Of a DNA stretch of 64,000 nucleotides, positions 21,134 to 31,744 are shown one piece after another. A program made the position numbers and the translations under genes. Position 1 is the first letter of the stretch. Every line of letters begins with the position of its first letter. The notes under the pieces are model-generated. The model saw nothing but the letters and a program-made list of their open reading frames with translations, was not told the origin of the DNA and made no database searches. Source of the DNA: Streptomyces caniferus (lineage in GTDB: Bacteria > Actinomycetota > Actinomycetes > Streptomycetales > Streptomycetaceae); the NCBI RefSeq assembly GCF_009811555.1, contig NZ_BLIN01000005.1:3915501-3979500 (forward strand), read 5' to 3'.

Positions 21134-22699
21134 TCAGAGCAGCGCCCCGGAGGCGAACCGCAGGACGAGCTGCGGAGCGCCGGAGAGGGCGAGGCCGAGG
21201 ACGGTGGCGAGCGCGATGGCGGTGGCGAGGGGGGCCGGGATCGCGGCGTGGACCGGGGGCCCCGCGGGTGCGGCCTCGGGGGCCCCGGTGGCCGCCGCGT
21301 CTGGGGCGCCCGCGGTGTCCTCGGCGCCCCGGAAGAGGACCGTGGTCCACTGCAGGTAGTAGTAGAGCGCGATCACGACATTGACCGCCATGATCACGGC
21401 GAGCCAGGCCAGACCCGCGTCGACGGCCGCGGAGAAGACCGTGACCTTGGCGAACAGGCCGATGATGCCCGGCGGCAGACCGGCGAGGCAGAGCAGGAAG
21501 AAGCCGAGGGCGAGCGCCACGACGGGACGCCGGTGGTACAGGCCCCGGTAGTCGGTGATGCGGTTGGCGGGGCGGGTGCGGGCCACCAGGGCCGCGACGG
21601 CGAAGGCGCCGAGGTTCACGGCCGCATACATCAGGGCGTAGGCGACGGTGGAGCCGATGGCGCGCCCCGGGTCGTCCACGTAGCCCGCCGCCGCGATCGG
21701 GACCAGGAGGTAGCCGGCCTGGCCCACCGAGGACCAGGCGAGCAGGCGTACGGCGCTGTGCGCGCGGCGGGGGTCCTGGCGCAGGGCCGCGACGTTGCCG
21801 ACGGTCATGGTGAGCGCGGCGAGGACGGCCAGGGCCGGGCCCCAGACGTTCGCGTACGAGGGGAAGCCCTGGACCGTGACGAGGATCAGGCCGGAGAAGC
21901 CGACGGCCTTGCCCACCACGGAGAGGTAGCCGGCGATGGGGAGCGGCGCGCCGACGTAGGTGTCCGGCACCCAGAAGTGGAACGGGGCGGCGGCGGTCTT
22001 GAAGGCGAAGCCGACCAGGGTGAGGGCGACGCCGGCGCTCGCCAGGGTGGCCAGCCGCGGGTCGGGGAGGGCGGTGAGGGCGTGCGCCACCCGGGAGAGG
22101 TGCAGGCTGCCGGTGGCCGCGTACAGGAAGCTCACGCCGAGCAGCATCACGGCGGTGGCGGCCACCGAGGACAGGAAGAACTTGAGGGCGGCCTCGGAGG
22201 AGAGCCGGTCGCCGCGCCGCAGTCCGACCAGCGCGAAGGCGGGCAGTGAGGCGACTTCGAGGGCGATGACCAGGGTGGCCAGGTCCCGGGAGGCGGGCAG
22301 CAGGGCGGCGCCGGCCGCCGAGGAGAGCAGCAGGAACCAGTACTCGCCGGCGGGCAGGTCCTGATCCTTGAGGATGTCGATGGACAGCAGGGCGGTCAGC
22401 AGCGCCCCGCCGAGCACCAGGAACTGGATGACCAGGGCGAACGGGTCGGCCGCGTAGCTGCACACGTCCGGGTGGGCGGGCAGGCAGAAGGTGCGGCGGT
22501 CGCCGTCCAGGAGGGGCAGCAGGGACAGCGCGGCGAGCGCGAGGCCCGCCGTCGCGATCCAGCCCAGCAGCGGCTTGCGGGCGGCCGGGAGGAAGAGGTC
22601 GGCGACGAGGACGACCAGGCCGACGGCCGCGGCGACGGTGGGCGGCGCGAGGGCGAGCCAGTCGACGGACTGGACCAGGGAGGTCACCGTGCTCATCAC
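21134..22699 (-). CDS. nuoN2: NADH-quinone oxidoreductase subunit N, second copy
   Basis: A 521-residue antiporter-like, proton-pumping membrane subunit of complex I with about 14 membrane helices. The conserved Proton_antipo_M core includes LSSEAALKFFLSS, FHFWVPDTYVGAPLPIAGYLS and LLAWSSVGQAGYLL, which contain the channel lysines. It starts at a GTG that overlaps the nuoM2 stop by four bases (GTGA). It is the last gene of the nuo2 operon. The paralog at 54847-56499 belongs to the main complex I locus. Confidence 0.95.
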   Translation of the reverse strand: MMSTVTSLVQSVDWLALAPPTVAAAVGLVVLVADLFLPAARKPLLGWIATAGLALAALSLLPLLDGDRRTFCLPAHPDVCSYAADPFALVIQFLVLGGALLTALLSIDILKDQDLPAGEYWFLLLSSAAGAALLPASRDLATLVIALEVASLPAFALVGLRRGDRLSSEAALKFFLSSVAATAVMLLGVSFLYAATGSLHLSRVAHALTALPDPRLATLASAGVALTLVGFAFKTAAAPFHFWVPDTYVGAPLPIAGYLSVVGKAVGFSGLILVTVQGFPSYANVWGPALAVLAALTMTVGNVAALRQDPRRAHSAVRLLAWSSVGQAGYLLVPIAAAGYVDDPGRAIGSTVAYALMYAAVNLGAFAVAALVARTRPANRITDYRGLYHRRPVVALALGFFLLCLAGLPPGIIGLFAKVTVFSAAVDAGLAWLAVIMAVNVVIALYYYLQWTTVLFRGAEDTAGAPDAAATGAPEAAPAGPPVHAAIPAPLATAIALATVLGLALSGAPQLVLRFASGALL

Positions 22700-24339
22700 T
22701 TACCGCCTCCGAGGAGCTGCTGGACGGCCGGGTCGCTGAGGCCGAGGAGGGCCGCGGGCCACAGTCCGGCGAGGACGGTGAGGACGGCGAGGGGGGTCCA
22801 GGCCGCGTATTCGTAGCGCGCGAGGTCGGGGACGACGGGGGCGGGCGCGGCCGGGACCACGGTGGCCGCCTCGGCCGCCGTCGCGGTGCCCTCCTCGACC
22901 GCCGGGACGGCTTCGACGGCCGCCGGGGTGCCGCCCATGCAGACGCGGCGGACGACGAGCAGCAGATAGGCGGCGGTCAGCAGGGTGCCGAGGCCGGCCA
23001 GTGCCATGAAGGTCAGGAAGGCGGGGCGGCTGAGGCCGGCGGCGGGCCGGAAGGCGCCGAACATCGCCAGCATCTCGCCCCAGAAACCGGCCAGCCCGGG
23101 GATGCCCAGCGAGGCGACCGCCCCGAAGGCGAGCAGGCCGCCGAAGCGGGGGGCCTTGCCGTAGAGGGCGGCGCCGGTGCTGCCCGCAAGGGTGTCGAGG
23201 TCAGTGCTGCCGTAGCGGTCCTTGAGCGCGCCGACCAGGAAGAAGAGCAGGCCGGTGATCAGGCCGTGGGCGATGTTGGCGAACAGCGCGCCGTTGACGC
23301 CGGTGGGGGTCATGCTGGCGATGCCGAGCAGGACGAAGCCCATGTGGCCGACGGAGCTGTAGGCGATCAGGCGCTTGAGGTCGCCCTTGGCGCCCTTGCG
23401 TACGAGGGCGAGGCAGGCGAGCGAGCCGTAGATGATGCCGATGGCGGCCAGCGCGGCGAGGTACGGCGCGAAGGTGTGCATGCCCTCGGGCGTGATGGGC
23501 AGCGCGATCCGCACGAAGCCGTACGTGCCCATCTTCAGCAGGACGCCGGCCAGCAGCACCGAGCCGACGGTGGGAGCGGCGGTGTGCGCGTCCGGCAGCC
23601 AGCTGTGCAGCGGCCACAGCGGGGACTTGACGGCCAGTCCGATGCCGACCGCAAGCACCGCCAGGAGCTGAACGGTGTGGCTGAGCTGGGCTTTCGGGCC
23701 GTTGTCAGTGGCGAGTGCCACCATGTCGAAGGTGCCGGATTTCACGCCGATGAGGAGGAGGCCGAGCAGCATCACGACGGAGCCGAGCAGCGTGTAGAGG
23801 ATGAACTTCCAGGCCGCCGCCTGCTTCCCCGCGCCGCCCCAGCGGGCGATGAGGAAGTACATCGGGATGAGGACCATCTCGAAGGCGAGGAAGAAGAGCA
23901 TCAGGTCGAGGACGGCGAAGGTGGCGAGGGTGCCGGCCTCCAGAGTGAGCAGCAGCGCCACGAATGCCTTGGGGGACGGGCCCGTCGGCATGTGGAAGTA
24001 GCTGTAGAGCGCGCAGAGGAAGGTCAGCAGCGCGGTCAGGACGACGAGGGGGAGCGAGATGCCGTCGACGCCGAGGTGGATGCGGATGTCCAGCGCCGGG
24101 ATCCAGCTGATGTCGGTGGTGGCCTGCATACGGGCCGGGTGGTCGTGGTCGAAGCCGACGGCCAGCGCGAGGGCGGCGGCGAGCACGACACCGGTGGCGG
24201 TCACGCCGTGGCGCAGTACGGCCTGGTCGGGGTTGCGGCCCCGGAGGCCGGGAGGCGCGGGGAACAGGGCGCCGACCGCACCCAGCAAGGGGAGGACGAC
24301 GACCGCCGCGAGGAGGTACTGCAGAACGGTGGGGTTCAC
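22696..24339 (-). CDS. nuoM2: NADH-quinone oxidoreductase subunit M, second copy
   Basis: A 547-residue antiporter-like membrane subunit with about 14 helices. Conserved segments include the channel glutamate in LAFEMVLIPMYFLI, the WLPDAHTAAPTVGSVLLAGVLLKMGTYG loop (in part) and RLIAYSSVGHMGFVLLGI. The GTG start is preceded by AGGAGG. The 99 bases between nuoL2 and this gene form the only real gap inside the nuo2 operon; a 30-codon frame fills it, starting just after the nuoL2 stop, and may serve only as a spacer. Confidence 0.95.
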   Translation of the reverse strand: MNPTVLQYLLAAVVVLPLLGAVGALFPAPPGLRGRNPDQAVLRHGVTATGVVLAAALALAVGFDHDHPARMQATTDISWIPALDIRIHLGVDGISLPLVVLTALLTFLCALYSYFHMPTGPSPKAFVALLLTLEAGTLATFAVLDLMLFFLAFEMVLIPMYFLIARWGGAGKQAAAWKFILYTLLGSVVMLLGLLLIGVKSGTFDMVALATDNGPKAQLSHTVQLLAVLAVGIGLAVKSPLWPLHSWLPDAHTAAPTVGSVLLAGVLLKMGTYGFVRIALPITPEGMHTFAPYLAALAAIGIIYGSLACLALVRKGAKGDLKRLIAYSSVGHMGFVLLGIASMTPTGVNGALFANIAHGLITGLLFFLVGALKDRYGSTDLDTLAGSTGAALYGKAPRFGGLLAFGAVASLGIPGLAGFWGEMLAMFGAFRPAAGLSRPAFLTFMALAGLGTLLTAAYLLLVVRRVCMGGTPAAVEAVPAVEEGTATAAEAATVVPAAPAPVVPDLARYEYAAWTPLAVLTVLAGLWPAALLGLSDPAVQQLLGGGK

Positions 24340-24438
24340 GGGTCAGGCCCTCCTGCGGGTTTCGGCTCCGGCGGGCCCGGCCGTGAGGGGCATCGGCGGG
24401 GGGTGCGGGGTGCGTGCACCAGGGGTGTGCGGCATCGG

Positions 24439-26436
24439 TCAGGCTCCCGTACCCGTAGCGACGAGGACGGCGGCGACGGCCAGGACGAGCGAGCCCGCGA
24501 GCAGCGCGCCGAGGTAGGTCTGCACATTGCCGGTCTGGGCGCGGCGGACCGCGGCGCCCAGCAGGCGGGGGGCGGTGCCCGCGCCGCGGACGTAGGTGTC
24601 GACGACCTCGCGGTCGAGGAAGCGGACGAGCGTCGCGGCGGCGCGTACGGGCCGGACGAAGAGCGCGGAGTAGACGGCGTCGAGGTGGAAGCCGACCGCC
24701 GCGTGGCGCTGCAGCGGGCCCAGGAGGAGACGGCCGGGGTCGGCCGGGTCCGGGGCACCGGCGTTGTCGCCGTAGGCCGGGGTGTGGATGTCGATGGCCA
24801 CCTCCTCGGCGACCGCGGGGGTGGCGTCCGGGGCGGCGACGACCGCGCCGAGGGGGAAGCGGGCGGCGAGCGCGGTGGTGTGCCGCCAGGCCGCGTAGGT
24901 GACCAGGCCGCCGATCAGGGCGAGACCGGTGCCCAGGACGGAGGTGGCCAGGGTCGGTGCGAGCGAACGCCCGTCGAACCAGTCGGGCAGGAAGGGGGCG
25001 GTGAGGCCGAGCCCGACGGTCGGGACGAAGAGCACCCACAGGACGGCGTTCATGGCGACCGGCTGCGGGCCGTGGTCGGGGGCTTCGGCGCCCTTGCCCT
25101 TGAAGGCCAGCAGCCACAGGCGGGTGGCGTAGGCCGCGGTGAGGAGGGCGGTGAGCAGTCCGGAGACCAGCACGGTCCAGCCGGCCGCGCCGGGGATGCC
25201 GTGCGCCTCGCCGGTGGCGGCGTGTTCGGCGGCGCCCAGGACGGCTTCCTTGGAGAAGAAGCCGGCGAACGGCGGGATCGCGGCGAGCGCGAGCAGCGCC
25301 ACGGTCACCGTCCAGTAGGCGTCCGGGATGCGCCGGGCCAGGCCGCTCATCCGGGACATGGCGGCCAGCGAGTTGGTGCCGGCGGCGTGAATGATCACGC
25401 CGGCGCCGAGGAAGAGGAGGGCCTTGAACGCGCCGTGCGAAAGGAGGTGGAAGACGGCGGCACCGCGGTCGCCGACGGCCAGGGCGCCGAGCATGTAGCC
25501 GAGCTGGCCGACCGTCGAATAGGCCAGGACGCGCTTGATGTCGTCCTGCGCCAGTGCGGCCAGTCCCGAGCCGACCATGGTGATCGCGGCCATGACGGCG
25601 AGCACGACCAGCGCGGCGGCGGAGGCGGCGAAGACGGGGAGGAGACGGGCCACGAGATAGACACCGGCCGCCACCATCGTCGCGGCGTGGATCAGCGCCG
25701 AGACGGGCGTCGGGCCGGCCATCGCGTCCGGGAGCCAGGTGTGCAGCGGGAACTGCGCCGACTTGCCCGCGACTCCGGCGAGCAGCAGCAGCGCGATCAG
25801 CGTCGGATGGTCCAGGCCGCCGGCGGCGACGGAGCCGAGGATGCCGGTGATGCGGAAGGTTCCGGCGTCGGCGGCCAGCGCGAAGATGCCGAACAGGAAG
25901 GGGACGTCGCCGAGCTTGGTGACGAGGAAGGCCTTGAGGGAGGCGGCGCGGGCGGCCTCGGTCTCCCAGTAGTGGCCGACGAGGAAGTACGAGCAGATGC
26001 CCATGACTTCCCAGCCGACCAGCAGCACCATCAGGTCGCCGGTGTAGACGACCAGCAGCATCGCGGCGGTGAAGAGCGAGACCAGCGCGGCGTAGGAGGG
26101 GTAGCGCGGGTCGTCGCGCAGATAGCCGGTGGAGTAGATCTGCACACAGGTCGCCACGACACCGACCAGGACGGCCATCAGCGCGGCGAAGCCGTCGATG
26201 TGCAGGGCCAGGTCGATCGGGATCGAGCCGGTCGGGGTGAGCCGGGTGGCGACGTCGGTGGCCGGGCCGCCGCCCTGTCCGACGGCGACGGTCACGGTGA
26301 GCGCGGCCGCGGCCAGCGTCGGCAGCACGGCCAGCGGCCGGACGAAGCCGGGTGCGCGGCGTCCCAGGAGGAGACCGGCGACGGCCCCGAGGAAGGGCAG
26401 GAGGGGAACGAGAACGGCAGTGGTCGTGAGGGTCAC
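24439..26436 (-). CDS. nuoL2: NADH-quinone oxidoreductase subunit L, second copy
   Basis: A 665-residue membrane subunit, the distal proton pump with the long lateral helix. The N-terminal domain has [24 protein letters not shown] and [36 protein letters not shown] motifs (described in part), and [21 protein letters not shown]. The C-terminal extension (from about residue 560) is the lateral helix region. GTG start overlapping the nuoK2 stop by four bases. Normal length for NuoL. Confidence 0.95.
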   Translation of the reverse strand: MTLTTTAVLVPLLPFLGAVAGLLLGRRAPGFVRPLAVLPTLAAAALTVTVAVGQGGGPATDVATRLTPTGSIPIDLALHIDGFAALMAVLVGVVATCVQIYSTGYLRDDPRYPSYAALVSLFTAAMLLVVYTGDLMVLLVGWEVMGICSYFLVGHYWETEAARAASLKAFLVTKLGDVPFLFGIFALAADAGTFRITGILGSVAAGGLDHPTLIALLLLAGVAGKSAQFPLHTWLPDAMAGPTPVSALIHAATMVAAGVYLVARLLPVFAASAAALVVLAVMAAITMVGSGLAALAQDDIKRVLAYSTVGQLGYMLGALAVGDRGAAVFHLLSHGAFKALLFLGAGVIIHAAGTNSLAAMSRMSGLARRIPDAYWTVTVALLALAAIPPFAGFFSKEAVLGAAEHAATGEAHGIPGAAGWTVLVSGLLTALLTAAYATRLWLLAFKGKGAEAPDHGPQPVAMNAVLWVLFVPTVGLGLTAPFLPDWFDGRSLAPTLATSVLGTGLALIGGLVTYAAWRHTTALAARFPLGAVVAAPDATPAVAEEVAIDIHTPAYGDNAGAPDPADPGRLLLGPLQRHAAVGFHLDAVYSALFVRPVRAAATLVRFLDREVVDTYVRGAGTAPRLLGAAVRRAQTGNVQTYLGALLAGSLVLAVAAVLVATGTGA

Positions 26437-26795
26437 GCGGCGGCCTCCGCCGTGGTGTCCGGCTGCGGGTCCCCGTCCGCGGCGCCCGTCGTCTCGGCGA
26501 GGTCACGGAGCCGGTCGATGTCGGAGCTGCCGCGGTTGCGGTAGACGAGCAGCACGATCGCCAGGCCGATGCCGATCTCGGCGGCGGCGATGGCGATGGT
26601 GAAGAGGGTGAGCGCCTGGCCGGTGTGCAGGGTGTCGCGCAGCCAGACGTCGAAGGCGACGAGGTTGAGGTTGACGGCGTTGAGCATCAGCTCGACGGAC
26701 ATCAGCACCAGGACGGCGTTGCGGCGCGCGAGCACGCCGTACAGCCCCGTGCAGAAGAGGAGGACGGCGAGGACGGCCGGGTAGGCGAGATGCAT
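26433..26795 (-). CDS. nuoK2: NADH-quinone oxidoreductase subunit K, second copy
   Basis: A 120-residue small membrane subunit with three helices. Both functional glutamates are present, in [16 protein letters not shown] and [18 protein letters not shown]. The last 25 residues or so are a hydrophilic acidic tail not found in the 99-residue copy at 60106-60405. It overlaps nuoL2 (GTGA) and nuoJ2 (TGATG), so it is translationally coupled on both sides. Confidence 0.94.
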   Translation of the reverse strand: MHLAYPAVLAVLLFCTGLYGVLARRNAVLVLMSVELMLNAVNLNLVAFDVWLRDTLHTGQALTLFTIAIAAAEIGIGLAIVLLVYRNRGSSDIDRLRDLAETTGAADGDPQPDTTAEAAA

Positions 26796-27409
26796 CAGCG
26801 CTGCTCCTCTCGTGGGGCGGGGGTGCGGGCGGCGCCGTTGCGGAGGCCCGCCGCCGCGGACGCGTCCTCCCCCGGCTTGCGGGACAGCACGATCGCCCCG
26901 ACGAGCGCGGCCAGCAGCAGCACGGACAGCGCCTCGAAGGGCAGCACCCAGTACTGGAAGAGGCTGCGCCCGGAGGCTTCGGCGGAGCCCTGGGCGGCGC
27001 CGTCGAGGTTGACCCAGGTGGCGCGGAAGGCGTCTACGACGACCCAGACCAGGGCGGCGGCCGAGGCGAGGGCCACCGCGAGCGCGGCCCAGCGGTTGCC
27101 CGAATCGGCGTCCGGGGAGCGGCCGATGGGCGCCCTGGTGAGCATCAGCCCGAAGAGCAGGAGGACGACGACGGAACCGACGTAGATCAGCACCTGCACC
27201 CAGGCGATGAACTCGGCCGTCAGGAGGAGGTATTCGACGGCGATCCCGCCGAGTGCGACGACCAGCCAGAGGGCGGCGTGCACCAGCTGCCGGGTGGTGA
27301 CGGTGATGACGGCCGCGCCGAGGGTGGCGATGCCGACGAGGACGAAGGCGATCTCGACACCGGTGGGCGAGAGGAAGCCCTGGCCGGCTGCGGTGGCGGC
27401 GAGCGTCAC
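26795..27409 (-). CDS. nuoJ2: NADH-quinone oxidoreductase subunit J, second copy
   Basis: A 204-residue membrane subunit with five helices. The family segment [26 protein letters not shown] (quoted in part: [16 protein letters not shown]) holds the pi-bulge helix involved in coupling. Shorter at its C-terminus than the paralog NuoJ1 (290 residues). GTG start overlapping the nuoI2 stop by four bases. Confidence 0.94.
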   Translation of the reverse strand: MTLAATAAGQGFLSPTGVEIAFVLVGIATLGAAVITVTTRQLVHAALWLVVALGGIAVEYLLLTAEFIAWVQVLIYVGSVVVLLLFGLMLTRAPIGRSPDADSGNRWAALAVALASAAALVWVVVDAFRATWVNLDGAAQGSAEASGRSLFQYWVLPFEALSVLLLAALVGAIVLSRKPGEDASAAAGLRNGAARTPAPREEQR

Positions 27410-28020
27410 GTGCCCTCCCCTGAGGTGTCCGGTCGGTCCTGGTCCGCGGGCTGCCCCTCGGTCCGGTCCGCGGCCCGGGCCGCCTCGGCGTCGGCCTGCT
27501 GCTGGGCGGCGAGCTTGTCCGCCGCCTTACGTGCGGCGGCGAGTTCCTTGGGCTCCTCGGCCGCCGGGTCGAGCGCCGGCGGTTCGGGCACCGTCCACAT
27601 CCACTCGCGGAGCTTGTCGCGCTCGTGGGTCAGCTCGCGGATGTCCGTCTCGGCGTACTCGAACTCCGGTGACCAGAAGAGCGCGTCGAAGGGGCAGACC
27701 TCGATGCAGATCCCGCAGTACATGCACAGCGCGAAGTCGATCGCGAAGCGGTCCAGCACATTGCGGCTGCGCTCGCGGCCTCCGGGGGCGGCCGGCGGCA
27801 CCGTCTCCTTGTGGGAGTCGATGTAGATGCACCAGTCCGGGCACTCCCGGGCGCACAGCATGCAGACCGTGCAGTTCTCCTCGAACAGGCCGATGACGCC
27901 GCGGGTACGGGGCGCGAGGTCGGGCTGGGCGTCCGGGTACTGCGCGGTGACCGATCGTTTCGTCATCGTCCGCAGGGTGACGGCCAGCCCCTTGGCGAGG
28001 CCGGAGCCGGGGAAGCTCAT
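27406..28020 (-). CDS. nuoI2: NADH-quinone oxidoreductase subunit I, second copy
   Basis: A 204-residue ferredoxin-like subunit holding two [4Fe-4S] clusters (N6a/N6b), which pass electrons to NuoB. Both cluster motifs are intact: Cys50, 53, 56, 60 and Cys99, 102, 105, 109. The C-terminal 70 residues are a charged Ala/Glu/Arg-rich tail not needed by the fold. The ATG at 28018-28020 overlaps the nuoH2 stop. In a complex lacking NuoEFG this would be the first cluster subunit to accept electrons, as in ferredoxin-dependent complex I forms. Confidence 0.94.
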   Translation of the reverse strand: MSFPGSGLAKGLAVTLRTMTKRSVTAQYPDAQPDLAPRTRGVIGLFEENCTVCMLCARECPDWCIYIDSHKETVPPAAPGGRERSRNVLDRFAIDFALCMYCGICIEVCPFDALFWSPEFEYAETDIRELTHERDKLREWMWTVPEPPALDPAAEEPKELAAARKAADKLAAQQQADAEAARAADRTEGQPADQDRPDTSGEGT

Positions 28021-28985
28021 GACGAGATCACCACCTTGACGACGCCGGTGAGGGCGATCTGGGCGAGCGAGAGCGGGATGAGGACCGTCCAGGCGAGCTT
28101 TTGCAGCTGGTCCTCGCGCAGCCGCGGGTAGGTCACCCGCAGCCAGATGACACCGAAGGCGAGGATCGCGGTCTTCACCAGCGTCCACAGCCAGCCCAGG
28201 CCGTCGGCGCCGAACGGGCCGTGCCAGCCGCCGAGGAAGAGGACGGAGGTCAGGGCGCAGAGGACGAGGATGCCGGCGTACTCGGCGAGCAGGAAGAGCG
28301 CGAAGCGCAGTCCGGTGTACTCGGTGTACGCACCGAAGATGATCTCCGAGTCGGCGACCGGCATGTCGAACGGCGGCCGCTGCAGCTCGGCCAGCCCCGC
28401 GGTGAAGAAGACCACGCCGCCGACGATCTGCCAGGGCACCCACCACCAGTGGAAGGCCTCGACGATGCCGGGCAGGGAGAGCGTGCCCGCCGCCATCGCG
28501 ACGGAGGCCGCGGCGAGCAGCATCGGCAGCTCGTACGCCAGCAGCTGTGCGGCCGTCCGCAGACCGCCGAGCAGCGAGAACTTGTTGGCCGAGGCCCAGC
28601 CCGCCATCAGCGAGCCGAGTACGCCGACGCCCATCACGGCGAGGACGAAGAAGATCCCCGCGTCCAGGGCCTGGCCCACGGCGTTGTGCGGGCCTATCGG
28701 GATGGCGACCAGGACCAGGAGGTACGGCAGCAGGGCGACGGCGGGCGCGAGCTGGAAGATCCGCCGGTCGGCGCCGGCCGGAACGATGTCCTCCTTCTGC
28801 GCGAACTTCACCCCGTCGGCCACGAGCTGTGCCCAGCCGTGGAACCCGCCCGCGTACATCGGTCCCAGCCGGCCCTGCATATGGGCCATGACCTTGTGCT
28901 CGGTCTGCCCGATGACCAGGGGGAAGACCAGGAAGACGACGAAGACGGCGGCGAGGCGCAGCGCGATGTCGAGGGCGTCGCTCAT
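28017..28985 (-). CDS. nuoH2: NADH-quinone oxidoreductase subunit H, second copy
   Basis: A 322-residue membrane subunit with eight helices that forms part of the quinone chamber at the junction with the peripheral arm. Conserved parts are [20 protein letters not shown] (in part), the [13 protein letters not shown] region and the acidic loop [21 protein letters not shown] (in part). Length is normal; the main-locus NuoH1 is longer by about 140 residues. It overlaps nuoI2 and nuoC2 by four bases each. Confidence 0.94.
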   Translation of the reverse strand: MSDALDIALRLAAVFVVFLVFPLVIGQTEHKVMAHMQGRLGPMYAGGFHGWAQLVADGVKFAQKEDIVPAGADRRIFQLAPAVALLPYLLVLVAIPIGPHNAVGQALDAGIFFVLAVMGVGVLGSLMAGWASANKFSLLGGLRTAAQLLAYELPMLLAAASVAMAAGTLSLPGIVEAFHWWWVPWQIVGGVVFFTAGLAELQRPPFDMPVADSEIIFGAYTEYTGLRFALFLLAEYAGILVLCALTSVLFLGGWHGPFGADGLGWLWTLVKTAILAFGVIWLRVTYPRLREDQLQKLAWTVLIPLSLAQIALTGVVKVVISS

Positions 28986-30412
28986 GGGGTGTCGCCTCCT
29001 GCCGGGTCTCGGGGGGTGTCCTGTGGGGGCCGGGGGGCGGGGTCCGGGCCGGGGCCGGCTTCGGGGGCGGGCTCCGGGGCTGCTTCGGGCTCCGGATCCG
29101 GCTCCGGCTGCGGTGCGGCTGGGGGCTCCGGGGCTGCCTCGTTGGCGTTCCCGGGTCCGGCCTTCGGCTCGTCGGCCGGGGCCTTCGGAGCGTCCGGCGC
29201 GGCCTGCTTCTCCTCCGGCTCGGCCTGCTTCTCCGGCTCGTCGAAGGCCGGGCGGGCGTGGTGCCAGGGCGCGTCCGAGGAACGCGGGGCCGTGTCCTTC
29301 GCGGGGGCCGTCGCCGGGGTCTTCTCGGCCGGGGTCTCCGTCGACGGAGCCGCCGACTCCGGGACCGCCGTCGCCGGGGTCTCCTCGGCCGCAGTCGCCC
29401 CAGAGGTCTCCTCGGTGGCGGCCGGCCCGGACGTCTCCTCGGCCGCGGCCGCCTCCGCGGCCCGCCGCTGCCCGGCCGAGCCCTCGCTCGCCGAACGCGT
29501 ACGGCGCGCAGGGCTCTCCGGCCGCTCGGGACGTGTCTCGGCGGCCGGGGTCGTGGTCCCCTCGGCGGCCGGGGTCGCAGTCCCCTCCCCCGCCGTCTGC
29601 TGGCTGGCCGAGCCCGCGCTCGCGGTCCGCGTACGCCGGGCCGGACGCTCACCCGCGGCCGCACCGGCACCACCGGCGGCACGTGCGCCGCCGGCCGCCC
29701 GTGCACCTCGCGCCGGACGCGCCGGTGCGGGCGGCAGCTGGCCCTTCAGCGGGCCCCATTCGTTCGGGTCCGGGACACCGGGGGGCAGCATCTGGCGGCG
29801 CTTGGGCCCGCCGTGCGCCGCAGCCTCCCCCGGTTCCTTGGCACCCGGCCAGGCCTTGGCGACCCGCGCCGCCAGCACGAAGTCCTTGCGCAGCGGGTGT
29901 CCCTCGAAGCTGTCCGGGAGCAGCAGCGGTACGAGGTGCGGATGGCCGGTGAAGTCGACGCCGAACATCTCGTGGGTCTCGCGCTCGTGCCAGCCCGCGC
30001 CCGCGTACACCTCGACGGCGGTGGGCAGCGCGGCCGCGTCGTGCGGCACGGTCGTCCGCACGATCAGCCGGTGGACGGTGCCGGGCCGCGCCACATCGGC
30101 GACGTGCACGCAGATCCGGAAGCCGGTGCCGGGCTCGTCGACGGCGCTCAGCCAGTCGAAGTAGCTGCAGCCGAGCGCGTCGCGGGCGGCCGTCAGCGCG
30201 GTGAGCCAGCCGTCCACGGGGACGTCGACGGTCAGCACGTCGTACGCCAGCTCGGCCGTGGCCCCCGTACCGAAGATCTCGCTCGCGGGCCGCGGCAGCC
30301 AGCCGACGACCGGCTCGGCGACCGGCTGCTCGGGCTGTTCCGCCTGCTCGGGCTGCTCGGGCTGCTCGGGCTGCTCGGGAGTCTCCGGCTGCTGCTGCGG
30401 CTGCTCGCTCAT
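28982..30412 (-). CDS. nuoC2: NADH-quinone oxidoreductase subunit C, second copy, with very long disordered tail
   Basis: A 476-residue protein, twice the usual size of NuoC. Residues 1-32 are Gln/Pro/Glu-rich with tandem PEQ units. The 30-kDa subunit domain spans about 40-185 and carries [13 protein letters not shown] (143-154) and [10 protein letters not shown] (169-178), the family signature. Residues from about 230 to 476 are low-complexity Ala/Pro/Glu/Thr sequence with no known domain. There is no NuoD part: this is not the NuoCD fusion. ATG 30410-30412 overlaps the nuoB2 stop by four bases. The tail keeps high GC3 and an open frame, so it is real coding sequence. Confidence 0.88.
   Translation of the reverse strand: MSEQPQQQPETPEQPEQPEQPEQAEQPEQPVAEPVVGWLPRPASEIFGTGATAELAYDVLTVDVPVDGWLTALTAARDALGCSYFDWLSAVDEPGTGFRICVHVADVARPGTVHRLIVRTTVPHDAAALPTAVEVYAGAGWHERETHEMFGVDFTGHPHLVPLLLPDSFEGHPLRKDFVLAARVAKAWPGAKEPGEAAAHGGPKRRQMLPPGVPDPNEWGPLKGQLPPAPARPARGARAAGGARAAGGAGAAAGERPARRTRTASAGSASQQTAGEGTATPAAEGTTTPAAETRPERPESPARRTRSASEGSAGQRRAAEAAAAEETSGPAATEETSGATAAEETPATAVPESAAPSTETPAEKTPATAPAKDTAPRSSDAPWHHARPAFDEPEKQAEPEEKQAAPDAPKAPADEPKAGPGNANEAAPEPPAAPQPEPDPEPEAAPEPAPEAGPGPDPAPRPPQDTPRDPAGGDTP
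30326..30379 (-). repeat. 9-bp tandem repeat encoding PEQ units in nuoC2
   Basis: The plus-strand unit CTGCTCGGG occurs five times exactly, with one diverged copy, across 54 bases. Each nine-base unit encodes one Pro-Glu-Gln triplet near the N-terminus of NuoC2. Copy number of such perfect short repeats can vary between strains. Confidence 0.85.
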
Positions 30413-31071
30413 CGGGGCTCCTCCCCGGGCGCCTTCGGCTCGTCCGCCGGCTTCGGCGCGGGCGGTGCGACCAGCCCGCTGCGCAGCGCGTCCGCGGAGG
30501 GCCGGGCCGTGCCGCCCTTCGCGTACCGCTCCCCCAGCGACTCGCGGGCGATCTTCTCCTGGAGCTTGAGGATGCCCTGCAGCAGCGCCTCCGGACGCGG
30601 CGGGCAGCCCGGGACGTACACGTCCACCGGAATGATCTGGTCGACGCCCTTGGTGACCGAGTACGAATCCCAATAGGGGCCGCCGCAGTTGGAGCAGGCC
30701 CCGAAGGAGATGACGTACTTCGGCTCGGGCATCTGCTCGTAGAGCCGCTTGACCGCGGGCGCCATCTTGTCGGTGACCGTGCCGGAGACGACCATCAGGT
30801 CGGCCTGGCGCGGGCCGGGCGCGAACGGGATCACGCCGAGCCGGATGAAGTCGTGGCGCGCCATGGACGCGGCGATGAACTCGATGGCGCAGCAGGCGAG
30901 GCCGAAGTTGAAGACCCAGAGGCTGTAGCGGCGGCCCCAGTTGAGGACCACCTTCATCGGTTCGGGCGCGAGCCGGGCCAGGGTCCCCAGGCGCCGCGGC
31001 TCCGGCAGGAACTGCGGGGCGGCGCCCTCGGACGCGGCTGCGGAGCTGTGGGAGGCGGGGGTCACGTCCAT
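30409..31071 (-). CDS. nuoB2: NADH-quinone oxidoreductase subunit B, second copy
   Basis: A 220-residue subunit carrying cluster N2, the last iron-sulfur centre before quinone. All four ligands are present: the Cys60-Cys61 pair, Cys126 in [12 protein letters not shown], and Cys156 in [10 protein letters not shown]-terminal 30 residues and the C-terminal 35 are low-complexity. ATG 31069-31071 overlaps the end of nuoA2 by ten bases. A redox-competent NuoB2 argues that the second complex is not decayed. Confidence 0.95.
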   Translation of the reverse strand: MDVTPASHSSAAASEGAAPQFLPEPRRLGTLARLAPEPMKVVLNWGRRYSLWVFNFGLACCAIEFIAASMARHDFIRLGVIPFAPGPRQADLMVVSGTVTDKMAPAVKRLYEQMPEPKYVISFGACSNCGGPYWDSYSVTKGVDQIIPVDVYVPGCPPRPEALLQGILKLQEKIARESLGERYAKGGTARPSADALRSGLVAPPAPKPADEPKAPGEEPR

Positions 31072-31463
31072 TCCAGGACGCCCTTCTTCCATGCGTAGAG
31101 CAGGCCGATGGTGAGGAAGCCGAGGAAGATGAACATCTCCACCAGCGTCACACCACCGAAGCCGGGGGCGGCGAAGATCGTCGCCCAGGGGAACAGGAAG
31201 ATCGAGTCGACGGCGAAGATGACGTAGAGGAAGGCGTACACGTAGTAGCGGACCTGGGTGTGCGCCCAGCCCTCGCCGACGGGGTCCACGCCGCACTCGT
31301 ACGTCAGCAGCTTCTCGGGCGTCGGCACCACGGGCCGCAGCAGCCGCCCGGCACCGAAGGCCACGGCCACGAAGAGCACCCCGATCACGGCGATGATCCC
31401 GACGACCGAGTAGCCCTGGAAATAGTCCGCGGCGACAGTGGTGCGTACGGTCGCGTCCGGCAC
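31062..31463 (-). CDS. nuoA2: NADH-quinone oxidoreductase subunit A, second copy
   Basis: A 133-residue membrane subunit with three helices. The loop [21 protein letters not shown] contains the conserved Glu-Cys-Gly near the quinone cavity (shown in part as TYECGVDP). GTG start with GAGGGG upstream. It is the first gene of the nuo2 operon; 280 bases of non-coding DNA lie before it, with TAGACT as a possible -10 box but no clear -35. Confidence 0.95.
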   Translation of the reverse strand: MPDATVRTTVAADYFQGYSVVGIIAVIGVLFVAVAFGAGRLLRPVVPTPEKLLTYECGVDPVGEGWAHTQVRYYVYAFLYVIFAVDSIFLFPWATIFAAPGFGGVTLVEMFIFLGFLTIGLLYAWKKGVLEWT

Positions 31464-31744
31464 GTCCGCCCCTCGCTCCCTGACTGCGCTTGTTCAACGA
31501 CTTCGACGATCTGTACGGACGGGAGTCTAGGCCCTGCCCCGGCCGCGGTGAGCAGCCGCATCGTCGCGGACGGTGGGGTTGTCCCTACTTCGCCCTACCT
31601 GGGCGGCGGGCAGCGTAGACGCCGGGGCGAGTTGTCTCAGCGGGTGTCTCACGGATCGGACGCGCGGGACGCTCGGACGCACCGAGGACCGGCGGGCGGT
31701 ACGGGGCAGACCGGGACGGTACGGGCGAGGTGCCGGGCGCGTGG

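Noticed and set aside
24340..24438. 30-codon frame between nuoL2 and nuoM2 as a separate gene
   Set aside because: It is very short, Pro/Ala/Gly/Arg-rich and without family resemblance; its end supplies the AGGAGG site of nuoM2, so it is probably a spacer.
23266..26544. Plus-strand open frame of 1092 codons across nuoL2 and nuoM2
   Set aside because: Antisense shadow; the nuo genes on the minus strand are full length with conserved motifs, and the shadow product is low-complexity.
27406..29706. Single 766-codon minus-strand protein starting upstream of nuoI2
   Set aside because: The N-terminal two thirds run out of frame through nuoH2 and nuoC2; the true start is ATG 28018-28020 overlapping the nuoH2 stop.
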